Assembly (NCBI GenBank): GCA_015183035.1
Contig: JACZZP010000003.1
Location: 2,294,001 to 2,358,000, forward strand
DNA: 64,000 nucleotides
DNA from: Meloidogyne chitwoodi
Lineage: Eukaryota > Nematoda > Chromadorea > Rhabditida > Meloidogynidae
Reading direction: 5' to 3'
Below the pieces are notes generated by a model, which ran no database searches, was not told where the DNA came from, and saw nothing but the letters and a program-made list of their open reading frames with translations. The translations under genes and the position numbers were made by a program. Shown here in pieces: positions 1 through 11,900 of the stretch. How positions within the stretch are numbered: position 1 is the stretch's first letter; each line of letters begins with the position of its first letter.

Positions 1-2403
1 TCTTCCAACTCTTTTCTTAAAATTTCAAGTGTCAATGCTTAAAATTAATTGCGAATATATTGGTTTATTTTATTATTTTCTTCCTCTTTTTTTTTTTGAT
101 TTTTTTAGTGGTTTTCTTACCTTTCCCTAACATTTTAAGACATTAAAGATTAACAGAAAAACGTTTTAAAAAGATAACAAATTACACATAAATAAATATA
201 AAAATATGAAAATGGACAAAAATTAGTTATAAAAAGATATTTGACTTTTGACCTCGAAATTGTTACAAAAAGTAAAAGGAACTGGAAATAAATGTGACTT
301 TAGTTTCTTAATAAACAAGTAATTAAAAATTTTTTTATTGTTTTTTGTGTTTTTAAGAGGCTAACCTATTAAATCAACACTCTGAATATCAACCATCACC
401 ATATTTTTTCAGCTAGAAATTTTTCAAACGAGGGAATATTTAGTAGTGTGAAAGGAACATTTAGTAGTGTGAAGGGAACATTGGAAAAATCATAAATCCT
501 ATTGCCTTTTTACGTAAATTTTGATCCTATGGGTAGAAGAGTGTTAATTTCTGATGTTTGATTTTATATTATCAAACATTTTGGAGAACTATAGAAAAGA
601 TGGTTTCCCCTATCATTTTTTGATCACAAGTTAAACATTTAAATTATTTAAAATTTAATGTCCATATTGATAAACAATTATTTTAAAAATATTTTATAAA
701 AATATTCCAAACTATAATAAAAATGCAACTATTTTGTTGACAAAATATCACATTACTTTAAATTAATTTAAAGAGGTAGTAACTTTAATGCATTAAAAAT
801 TAATTTAATTTTTGGCAAAAAAGAAGAAAAACTTTAAAATTTTTCAAAAAAATTTAAATTTATAAAAGAAAGGTTAAATTTGGTAAATAAAATTAATACG
901 CACCCAACATGTCCAAATCAATTAATATTAGTTTTTTTGAACCCAATAATTTGCAAAAAAAAATTTATTTTTATAAGAACGGAGATCACAAGAGGAAATT
1001 GAACTATATTGACACTAGAACTTGTACCTAGTACAATTTTTAATTATTATTAAGGTAAAAAACAATGGAATGGCAAAAAATAACAAAATTCCAATTCCTC
1101 TTTCCCAGGGGAATTTTTCAATATCAACGAAATACTCCCCTAGTATTACTTGAAAAATCTGAAAATCCCCACTGAATTTTAATAAATTAAAAAAAGGACT
1201 TTATTTATCTATATTTTAAGCGAATTCACTTAATTAGTAATTAATCAACAGTTTTAAATTTACTCTTAATTTAAAAAAAATGAAAGAATTTAATCTTTCC
1301 TCCCATTTAAAAATTTTTACTTAATATAAAAGGCAATGAAAGTAAACATTTTTGGTCATTAATATTTAATTGGAAAATTAATGGGGAACCCCAATATTTT
1401 TAAAAATAATTTTTTCTTTCATTTTTCTTCCTTCATTTTCTCATTTATCATTTTATTTTACTTGAAAATTTTTTTTTGATAAATAATTAAATTTATTATT
1501 TACTTTTCTCTAGACATTTTTGATAATTTTGTTTTAAAAAAATTACCTAGTAACCTTTTAGGCTTATTAATAGTACTTTTGAGACAGTGGCAACTTATTT
1601 AATTCTGAAACTTTTGAATTTAGGTTCTATTTTAAATTAGAAAATTTATTAAATAAGGAATTTTAATTTATTTAAAAAATTAATTGAGTAAATATTTTAG
1701 TCTCTTATTAGGCTGTTAGTGAGTTTAGGCAATCCACTTTATCTGCGGATATCTCAGTCAATTTTGATCTATACAAAAAACGCTGATACTTGTAAAATGA
1801 GATAGAGTTTAAGCTTTCGACTGGTATATAAATTATAAAAATCGGGCGAGAATTTAAAGAGTTATGACAAAAAAAGAGATTAAAACCTATGTTACTGCCT
1901 AATATTTCTCTCCAAACTTAAGAAGATATCATTGTAAATAATTTATATTTAATTATTTATTTTTAAAGAGGTGGTGATCCTATTATTTTAAAATTAAAAT
2001 TTTATTTTAAATTAGTAAAGTAAATAGAAAGAAAATTGAAATATTTATTTAAGTGAAAAGTTAAATTAAATAGAAATACGCAATGTTTGGCGTTATATTT
2101 TTATTTTGGCATTTTGTAATTAAACGACATAAAATCTTTTTTATTAAATTTTTGTTAATTTTTCTTAAATTTTTTAAAATTTTTTGGCCATTTCTTATTA
2201 TAATTTTTAATAATTTATCAAGTTTTTTTTCATCTAAAAATGCGTGTTAATAGTAGGATCACCACCACCCGTTTTGTATTAAGCAGGTTTAAGGTTTGTC
2301 TTTTATTTTTTATTTTTTCTTTGTTTTTCTTTAAAATTTATTTTTAATTAACTTTTCATTTTATTTTAAGGTTTTCAAGCTCATTTCTCGTATTGTCAAT
2401 AAA
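1..2403. other. A+T-rich spacer upstream of the tRNA-modification gene
   Basis: No coding segment with a recognisable product or sustained codon pattern was found on either strand. The stretch is mostly A/T homopolymer-rich DNA. A short tandem pair (ATTTAGTAGTGTGAA, around 438-476) and a candidate MITE (1969-2266) are the only structures seen. The last ~30 bases before the ATG follow a TTTTAAG acceptor at about 2370, which could receive a spliced leader or close a 5'UTR intron. Confidence 0.6.
1969..2266. mobile_element. Candidate MITE with short terminal inverted repeats
   Basis: GGTGGTGATCCTA at the left end is matched in reverse complement by TAGGATCACCACC at the right end. After one extra base the match resumes for a few bases. 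The ~300 bp interior is A+T-rich and non-coding. This resembles a small non-autonomous DNA element. No clear target-site duplication was recognised, so the call is tentative. Confidence 0.3.
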
Positions 2404-4659
2404 ATGACTTCATTAAATTCACCAAAATATTTAATTGATAATCCTTTAATTGTCATTTCTGGTTGCACTGGAACAGGAAAAAGTGATTTAGGTGTTGCTA
2501 TCGCAAAAGAATTTAATGGAGAAATTGTTAATGCTGATTCTATGCAAATTTATCAAGGTTTAGAATTTTTTTAATTGGGTGAAAATTTTTGCTGTGTATT
2601 TTCTTTGATCCATTTTTTCAGAAATTTTTTTTAATATTGCCTAAAATCTTATTGTCCTAAACAAATCTAAAAAACTATTTTTTTCATTTTTTAGGTTTAG
2701 ATATTTCCTCAAATAAAATAACAAAAGAAGAAATGGAAGGAATTCCTCATCATCTTCTTGGCTTTTTAGAACCAACAAATTCAAATTATAATGTCCAAAA
2801 TTTTAGAAATGAGGCTTTAGATATTTTAAATAAAATTTGGTCTGAACAAAAACTGCCAATTTTGGTTGGAGGAACTGCTTATTATATTGAATCTGTTATT
2901 TTTGATAATAATTTAATTGCTACTGGTGATAGAACAAGGGGAGGTTCGTTTGATTGTTTTTTATTATTATGTAAATTATTGGGTAATTTCTCTATTGAAT
3001 TGACATTCTTTTTTTCTTAGAATTCCTAAAATATTTTTTTCAAAATTTTTGGTGATTATTCCATTTAAATTTCTTAAGAAAAATCCCTTATTTAATCAAC
3101 GAAGCAAATCATTTTAATTTTTTTACCATTTTAATTTTATTTTTTAGAACTAATTCGTCAAGAACTTCTCAAAGAATTCCCTTCAGTTGATTTACTTTAT
3201 CAGGAACTTCAAAGGGTAGACCCAGAGACGGCATCTGAGCTTCATCGAAATAATAAACATAGAGTACTTCGAGCACTGGAAATATTTCGTTCTACAGGAA
3301 AAAAGAGAAGTGAACATGAAAAATTGCAGAAAATAGATGCTCCAGGTTTTTTAATTTTATAAGTTGGAATTTCTGAGAAAATCCGACAAATTTGTTTTTA
3401 ATAAATTTTCAATTTTTAGAAGGTTTTGATCATTTTTATACTCGTCTTCGTTTCAAAAATACATTTTTAATTAATTTGGATATGGAAAAGGATGAATTAA
3501 ATGAGCGTTTAAATAAAAGAGTTGAAAAAATGATGGAAAGAGGTCTTTTAAAAGAAGTCACCGATTTTTATGATCAGGTTTTTATTTTTTTGTAATATTC
3601 TAATTGGGTTTTTATTGAATATAGACCCTTAAAATAAGAATGAATTTAATTAAAATATTTTGAAAAATTTAAAAACTATCGAAATTAGTTTAAAAAGTAC
3701 GTGTCAATCTTCAATGATTTTTATAAATTTTTAAAATATTTAATTCTATTAAATCTAAATATACCTAGTTAAATTAGGGTAAAATTCTCTTTGATTTCCA
3801 AGGTGATTTTATGAAATTCTTTTTATTAAATTTTATTAGAGTTTTTTCTTTTCTTGAATTTTAATTTTCTATTTTTTCCTTATCCTCTCTGATCTTAAAT
3901 AATTAACTTTTTTTTTTTAATTTATTTTTTAGTGGTTTGGAAAAGTAGACAAATTTGGAATAATGCAAATAATTGGCCCTAAAGAATTTTTGCCTTATTT
4001 ACGATTAAACTCAATTGGAAGAAATTCTTGTAGAGGAGAAGATAAATTAGATGAATGCAAGGAAAAATTAAAAATAAGAAATAGACAATATTCTCAACGA
4101 CAAAGGCTTTGGTTTTACAATCGAATATTAAATAGAGGGCAATATAGAGAGGTTTTTTTTATTTTAAAAATTTATTTTAGAAAAATATTCTTTTTTTGCT
4201 TTTTAAAATTATAAAAAATAAATAGGAGATATACATATATTGTCCAAATTTTATATTTAAAATGTACATTTTGATTATTGACAGCCCCCTTTTTTAATTT
4301 TCGTTTGTCAAATAATTTAATTTATTTATTTTTCAAAGATTCCAAAATCACTAGCGCTGAATTCTTCAAAAGATTTTCATGCAAAACTTGTACCTTTTGC
4401 CATAAAACAGGTTAAACAATTTTTAGCTGGTGAAGAAATTGATGATGAAAAAACATGTAATGGATTATTATATAAAATACCACCATTAGGGGAAGGATTT
4501 AAACAACCTGATTATATGGAAAATCGAAGAAAAATTTTTCTTTGTGATACTTGTGGAACAGAAATACAGGGAAAGATACATTGGAAACAACATTTGGAAG
4601 GAAGAAAGCATAAAAATAATGTGGAAAAAACTAAAAAGAGAAGAGAAAATAAAGGATAA
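2404..4659 (+). CDS. gro-1: tRNA dimethylallyltransferase (TRIT1/MiaA family)
   Basis: Adds the isopentenyl group to A37 of tRNAs reading UNN codons; mitochondrial, cytosolic and nuclear forms are known in animals. Six exons (2404-2557, 2695-2943, 3148-3345, 3420-3577, 3933-4151, 4339-4659) splice to 432 residues in one frame. Seen: P-loop [12 protein letters not shown] near residues 20-31, the substrate motif [26 protein letters not shown], and the tRNA-binding [13 protein letters not shown] near 310. The C-terminus has a matrin/U1-type zinc finger (CDTCG followed by [11 protein letters not shown]), as in eukaryotic family members. Length is normal for a eukaryotic enzyme. The symbol follows the C. 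elegans orthologue. Confidence 0.95.
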
Positions 4660-4924
4660 ATATTTAAATAATTTTATTTAAACACTCATATTTTGTTGAA
4701 ATTTTAGTTTTTTTTGAAATTTAGACAATTTAATCTTTGTAAACTAAATTATATATTTTATTAAATTTTATTTTAATCATGTATTAAAGTTGATTTCAGA
4801 GGAATAAATTTAAAATAATTGTTATTTCACTAGAAGACTAGATCGTATATATTTGGACACATCAAACAGAATCTCCCAGAATAAAGGAAAAATCCTTCAG
4901 AAGCTTTAGACCTTTTCGATTTTG

Positions 4925-5129
4925 ATCATCCCAAAAGGGATGAATGCGCCGTTCCCGGAGGCAAGTGCAAGACCGGGCCAACGCGTGGCATAGAAGAAGC
5001 AAGCTTCAAACTCACGCCATTTTCCAAAAATTGGTTAATCTCTTTGATCCCGGTAGGGATCGTTATGGAGATTAAGCCATAAAGAACAGATACTACACTT
5101 TGATCTTAGCCAAAAGGCCGAGAAGCGAT
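4925..5129 (-). ncRNA. U2 spliceosomal snRNA
   Basis: Read on the minus strand, the 5' end is ATCGCTTCTCGGCCTTTTGG, the near-universal U2 start. It is followed by GTGTAGTATCTGTTC with the GUAGUA branch-point-pairing element. Stem IIa (TTATGG/CCATAA), stem IIb (GATCCC/GGGATC) and the alternative IIa-loop/IIc pairing (TTAATCT with AGATTAA) are all intact. An Sm site AATTTTTGG lies downstream, followed by 3' stem-loops. The 3' end (~4925) is approximate. The gene lies tail-to-tail with the tRNA dimethylallyltransferase gene. Sequence and fold look functional. Confidence 0.95.
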
Positions 5130-5657
5130 AAGATAAATGAGAAACGAAATTTATATCACAATTCTAAAGAAAAAATAATAAATACGATGGAGAATACATA
5201 CAGGGAAATTATTATAAGCTTGTGTGCTTTAATAGAGAAAAGAAGCAAAAAATAAGAGAGTAGGTAAGACTGAAATAAAGTTTAAAAAACTAAGTGTCTA
5301 TGCATTCGAGGCAGACTGTAGAGACAAAAAAGAACACCATTAATACAGTTATTGAATGTTTTCTTGGGCATTAGATATGTTCATTTAAAGATTAACGTTT
5401 TAGTGATTGGAAAATATTAAATTTTTAAATATTTTTGTTACCTTGATTTGTTCACATTTTCTTATCTTTATTTTATCCGTTATCATTTTTTAATTATCAT
5501 TATTTTGTGTCTTATTTATTAAAGTTGGCATAGTTTATTTGGTGTTTTGCCATTTATTTCTTGAAAAATTGGCTAAATTATACGATTATTTTTCTTCTTT
5601 ATTATTTTGTAATCAATTTTTTTTAATTTTAAAGTTAAGATAATCGGTAAAAGAGAA
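5130..5657. promoter_or_regulatory. Divergent promoter region between U2 snRNA and TOM40
   Basis: Separates the minus-strand U2 gene from the plus-strand TOM40 gene, so it should contain the U2 proximal sequence element (expected about 50-70 bp above 5129) and the TOM40 promoter. No element could be identified by eye alone. No coding potential was seen. Confidence 0.4.
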
Positions 5658-7393
5658 ATGACTGAACAGCAAAAATTTAGTTCAGATTCATCTATATTAA
5701 ACAATGAAAATGATAAAAATCCTGGATCGTATGAGGAATTGCATAGGTTTTTTCTTTATTTTTTGTGATTAATATTTTAAACTTTTAATTAACAGAAAGT
5801 GCAAAGATTTATTTCCAATTTGTTTTGAAGGAGCAAAGGGAATGGTTCAAAAAGGATTGAGTCCTTATTTTCAGGTTTTTGTTTTTATCTTACATTTTAC
5901 TTGATTGAATTATGCTGTATTATTAAACTGATCAAAAACTGTTTTTATCTAAATAATTACTGATAGTTATTTTTTGTGTTAAGTAGTTCAACATTTTTTT
6001 GTCAAAAATATTGCCAAATTGTTTTAATAATTCCCATGTTGTTAAAGCACGAACTTCCACTTATCTTTAATTTTAAAGCATTTATCGCGTAGAATAGTAA
6101 TCCCCCCAATTTTCAGATTTCTCATAGTCTGACCATTTCTCAAGCAAACACTGGTTATCGTATGGGTGCAACATTTGTTGGAAATACTCAAACTCATCAA
6201 GGCGAGCCTTTTCCAGTTTTACTTGGTGATATGGATTTGAACGGAAACACTGCAGGGACAATTTTACATCAACTTGGGAAATATCGAATGAAATTTCAAG
6301 GACAAATTCAGGTTTATATTTATTTTATTTAGAGGTTAAATTTATAACTTTAAAGAGCTAATAAAGCGAAATTTTTATTTGCTTTTTTAAGAGGCTTATT
6401 TTTTTATTTAAAAAATTCTTTTTCTCTCTAAAGCAAAGTAAATTAGCTGCCGCACAATTTTCAATTGAACGACGTGGACGACTTTCTACACTTGGAGTGA
6501 CTTTGGCAAATTTAAACCCAATTAACGGTAATGGAGTTTTTGTTGCGCAATATCTTCGAAGGGTGACTGAACGATTAGATTTGGGTGCTGAATTTGTTTA
6601 TCAGAAAGATCCGAGAATGCAAGGTTTTTTTTAATTTTATAGAAAATTTTATTTTTTTTTTCATTTAGGCGGCCAAATCAGCGCCATTTCTTATGCTTTA
6701 CGTTATTTAATGCCTAATTATATTTTTTCTGCGACAACTGCCATTAATTCTGCAACAGCTTCTTTTACTGCTGCTCATCTCTGTTATTATCATAAACAGA
6801 GTGATCATTTACAATTAGGTGTTGAATTAGAAGCTAATTTTCGTTTACAGGTTTATAGTATTTTAATTTTTTTCAACTTTAAACTGATTTAGAAAATTTA
6901 TATTTAGGAAAAAATTAATTAAATATTTTTTCTAATTTCCCTTGAAATTTTTCAAGATTTTTTTTTTCCAAAAATTTGAGTGATTTATATATTTAATAAA
7001 AATTAGTAACAGAGTTTTCCACATTAATGGGGGTAGTGTCATGTTATCTACTTTGAGGGTAACATTAATATATTTAAACAAAAAAGTTGGGGGAACGTTC
7101 AGAAGATTTTTGGTCAATTAAAAAACATTTTTTTAATTTTCAAAATTAATTTTTAATTAAAAATTATTTTAATAAAATATTTCTTTTTTTAGGAAGCAAA
7201 TACAACATTTGCTTATAAAATTGAAATTCCTGATTCTTTAACTCTAAGTGCTTGTTGTGATACTAATTGGACTGTTGGAGCTGTTTTGGAAAAGAAACTT
7301 TCAAAACAATTTCCTTTTACTTTAGCCTTAAGTGGAATGCTCAATCATGTTAAATCACAGGGAAGATTTGGAGTTGGATTAATTATTGGTTAA
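5658..7393 (+). CDS. tomm-40: Mitochondrial import receptor subunit TOM40
   Basis: Beta-barrel channel of the outer mitochondrial membrane, through which nearly all nuclear-encoded precursors pass. Six exons (5658-5746, 5796-5874, 6117-6311, 6434-6623, 6669-6850, 7193-7393) give 311 residues, the usual length for nematode or animal Tom40. A short Ser/Asn-rich N-terminus (SYEELHRKCKDLFP) leads into the barrel. Family-typical strands include GYRMGATFVG, FSIERRGRLSTLGVTLANL, LRRVTERLDLGAEFVYQ and the C-terminal SQGRFGVGLIIG, which carries the beta-signal read by SAM50. There is no signal peptide, as expected. All splice sites are GT-AG. Confidence 0.95.
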
Positions 7394-8936
7394 ATTTTTT
7401 GAAAAAAACATTGAAATTCAAAAAGGAAAAAATTAATTATTTTTTTAAATTTTTTTTTTGTTTTTCGTTTTTTTGTTATACTATTTTGATAGCAATTTGG
7501 AGAAAAAAAGAACAGATCAATTAATTATACACAAATTAAAATTATTTTTTTCTCAATTTTCCATTTATTGTTGTCTCAGTTTTAAAAAATTAAATTTTAG
7601 TTTTATTTTTTGATTTTGATAAAAAAACATGTTTAAATTTGATTTTTAATTATTTTAAATTCGTTTAAAATTACTTATACTTTAAACATTTAATTTAATT
7701 TTTTTTAATATTTTGAGTAATTTAATATTTATTTTTTGAAAAAATCTCAATTTATTTATTTTTTGAGAAAAATCTTTTTGGCTTCCACTCTTTCTAAATG
7801 GTCATTTTTCACTTAGTTGTCTTATCCTTTTTTTTATAAAAAAATAAAACAGCTTTATCCATTCATTCCTTATAAATATTTTGCTCCATTCTTGGCGCTA
7901 TTATCTTCTAAAAACGCGGCCATTTATTTTTTTTATAAATTCATAGTCTCATCCTTTACCCAAAGCTTATTTTAGCTTTTTTTTGAAGGGTAGAAAATCT
8001 TCTCTAGGGAGTTCTGAATATAATTTATTTCTCACTTCTTTTAGCTCTTATTTTTAGCTATTGTTGATGACTGGACTTGGTTGTCTTTTTTTTTTAAAGA
8101 AAATAACTGTTTTTATTCTCTCTTTATTGGGTTGTTTGTAAATTTTATGAATCCTTTGATATTTTAACTCTTTTTTTTAATTTATTATTTACTAAGATTT
8201 AAAATAAAAATATCACTTTAATGTTTCATAAAGTTTGCCGCTCTTTTATAAAATATTTTACCCACAAAACACAACTATAAAAACACTAAAGCATTTTTCT
8301 ATACCTTTAAGCTTTTGCTTTAATATTTTCGCAACTTGAAAATCAGTATTTAAATATTTATTGCACTCTTAATAAAAATGTTGCTTAAATAATTGCTATT
8401 TGTATTTACAATTTTAATTATTCAATTGTAAATACAATTAATTTATTTTTAAGCTTAATCTTAAGCTTAATTTACTTCTATGTTTGATCTTAAGTTTGTT
8501 TCTAAGTTTGATCTTAAGTTTACTTTTCAATTTACTTCTATGTTTGAGCTCAAGTTTATTTTTATTTTCAAGCATAAACTTAACTTTATTTTTAAGTTTG
8601 ATCTTAGGTTTATTTTTTAGTTAAACCTTGACATTTTTATTTTATATTTTTACTATTTTACTAAAATAACAATTTTCTTTTGTTTAATTGTATATATTAT
8701 AATTTAATTTTTATTTTCCAATATTTCTTTGTAGCTAATGTTCCAATATTATCTCCTTCCTGTTTCATGAAATCTTTGTTTGGTATTATCTCCTCTACCA
8801 AAATAAAACTGCTACTCCTTTGTGTTCTTCTTTCTCTTCCGGAAACTTGTTGTTTTTATCAATTTTTATTTGTCTCTATTTTTTGTTAGAATATAAGTTA
8901 ATTTAATTGGACCAAACGGGTAGTGGTCTGGAACAA
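7394..8936. other. A+T-rich intergenic region with AAGTTT-type quasi-repeats
   Basis: No convincing gene. From about 8445 onward the DNA is built of loosely repeated phrases such as AAGTTTGATCTTAAGTTTAT, which recur in introns of the following gene. Open frames here are short, A/T-biased and match no recognised family. Confidence 0.55.
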
Positions 8937-11900
8937 ATGGTGGAAGGAAATTGTAAGTGTAACATAAAAGAAGAGAAAAAACTGGTTGCCATTAGAATGA
9001 TTTTTCAGATTTTTTTATTTATGCAATATTGCGTTTTCTTTGTTAAATATTTATTTTTTTTATTATTTATTTCAATTATTTTTTATTTATTTCATGTTTA
9101 ATTTTCGAGTTGTTCTATAAAGGCTTGTATTTAATTTACTCTTATTTTTAAGCTTAATCTCAAGTTTATTTTTTAATAAACTTTAAGTTTTATCTATTCA
9201 TATTCTTTTTATTAATATATTCTAAGTTTTAAGTTTATTATTTCAAGTTTAGTCTTAATTTAATTTTTCAACTTTGTTATTTTTATTTTTATTTACTTTC
9301 AAGTTTATTTTAAAGTTCAATCTTAACTTGTAGGTTTTATTCCAATTTTATTTATATTTTCTTCCCAGCCGTGGATTGGCTTCAAAAGAACTTATCGGCC
9401 GCTGCCGCAAGCATTTCTCCTACTCATCGCAGCTCATCATCAGTTGCGTATCGGAAAAATGTTAAGGGAAAATCGCATTCTACTCCACTTGTTGATATTG
9501 ACCAGCAAGTGGTATTGTTTTTTTTTAATTTTTTATAAAAATTAATTATTTCTGTTCAACAAGTTCAAGCAGCACTTCATTTAGATGAACATTTAGTATT
9601 TATTTTTGCAGATTCTTCTTGCCCGAAGCACTAGTAGTAGTGGAAGTGGAGGCTGTTTGTTTGCTAGAACTACTGCTGAAGCAGGCATTAATGCAAATTG
9701 TTCCTCTTTCACTCCAGAAAAGAAAAAAGCAACAACAACAAATATTAAAACACCTCAAAAAAGCTGCTCAAAAAATGAAATTAAAACAAAAAAAGAATTT
9801 AGAGAGAAAAAGATAAAGCAAAAAAATGTCCAAATTAATCTAAATAATTATTTTCTTGATGATGAAATTTTTACTACAAAAAGTGGAGGAAAAGATTTGT
9901 ATAATTCTTTTGAAACAGAAACAACTGGATTATCAGCTCAATCAGAAGAAAAAAAACAAAGAAATGGTAGTGTGCCAAAGAGTAATGTAACGACAAATAA
10001 ATATCATACAAACAAAGCTTTTCAATGTAAGATTTAAGAAAATGATAAATAAAAATATATAAACTTAAGTTTACAAATTTAATAAGTAAACTTAACTCTA
10101 CAAACTTGAAGTACACAACTTAACAATTAAAAACCTAACTTTACAAACTTAACTTTTTATAACAATGTTTTTGAGATTTAATACAAAAATAAACTTAAAA
10201 ACTTAGCATTATTAAACTTTGAAACTTAAGATACAACCCCAAAAATTCAAAATACCAAATATTCAAAAAATATGCATAAACTTAAAAATATATATAAAAA
10301 AATTAAAAAAATGCGCAGTAGATTTTTAAGAATTTAATTCTCTCCTTTTCCCTTTTATTATTTGAACTTAAACAAAAATAGTAACAAAAAAATATTTAAG
10401 AGCACACGCGTGCACTACTTTAGTCAGGTCAATCCTCAACATTCTTTTTTTTTAATGCTAAAATTCTCTTTTACTTTCTCTTATTTATTTTTTTATTTTC
10501 TCTTTTTGCTTTTGAAAATTTTTCTTTAAAAAAATATTTTATTTTTTTTTAATAAATTAGGTGTTTATTTTGTAAAACGATCTTAGGGGCAATTTTTCAA
10601 TTCAGACATTTATATAACCTTTTTGGGAAAAAATAAAAAATTGTTGATATGGACAACTAATATTTTTAAATATTTTTCAAAGATCAATAAGAAAAACATT
10701 TTTTCCTTTTTATTATAAAACTATCATTTTGAACTTTCATTTTTTATCAACTACAATCTTTGTGCTGCTTTTTAGTGTTTGCTTTTTTACTGATTAATAT
10801 TTATACTTTTTTTATTAGATTTTAATGTTTAAATATTTTTTTCTAAAAATAAATTACCAAAAAATTTTTAATTATAGCTGAAATAATTTTTTAATATTTT
10901 TATTTCCTTTTCTTTCGTTTATGAATAAACTACATACTCTATTATTTTTACTGCTGTTCATCTTTTTTCTCATTTTCTGTTTAAATCCAGTTTGCTTGCC
11001 TTTTTCAAATTTATTAGATATTTGTTCAGTAAAATTAAATTAATTTATAACTTGTTTATTAATTTAATAAATATTATTTTTTATTTTATTTTTAAAAATA
11101 AAATTAGGATATTTCAAAGCGAAATATCTTCACATTTTTAATATTTACTTGAATTTTAAGTTTGTTCTCAAGTTTATTTTTAATTTTAATTTGTATTAAT
11201 ATTCCAAGTTTATTTTATTACGTTGTATTTTTTAAAATATTATTTTTAAGTTCAATCTCAACTTTTATTTATTTTTATTTTTAAGCTTGATCTCAAGTTT
11301 ATTTATTTTTATTTTTAACAATCTCAACTTTTATTTATTTTTAAGCTTGATCTCAAGTTTATTTTTATTTGACTAACCTTTTAAAGCTAATTTATTTTTT
11401 TAGATTCTCCTCCGCCTTTTGCTCATTATCAACAACTTACAAAAGCTAGTGCCCATTTGCCTCGACGACTTTTTCTTCCAACGCCTTTTATTGCCTGGCC
11501 ACCAGTGCCACACACTTCTTTAAAGTATTGTTCTTCATCATCTTCTCCGCATCGAAGTAATAAGACGGGACCATCGCCATTAAATGTAAATTTATTTTGT
11601 CATTTATTTGGTCATCTGATACAATTAATTGGTCAATTAAATAATTTAACTGACCAAATAAAAAATAATTCATTGAATATTTTCCCCCATTTATTATAGA
11701 AAAATCAACAACAGCACTCCCCACTTCGTCAATTATTACATGCTTCATTAAAAGCTCGCAATATTCTTTTATCACAAAAGTCAGGTACTAATAGTGGTGT
11801 TTCTGTTGAATATTCAAGAGTTCCTGAATTTGAAGAAGGTGTTGATTCGGTAGAGGAAGAACAGCCGTCAACTTCAACACGAAAATCAACAAAGGTTGGA

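Noticed and set aside
8680..8889. Open frame in the spacer before the SPSB gene
   Set aside because: Hydrophobic low-complexity translation of T-rich DNA with no homology and no splice partners.
9619..9816. Alternative-frame and antisense open frames over the SPSB third exon
   Set aside because: Shadows of the spliced SPSB frame, whose phases agree with both neighbouring exons.
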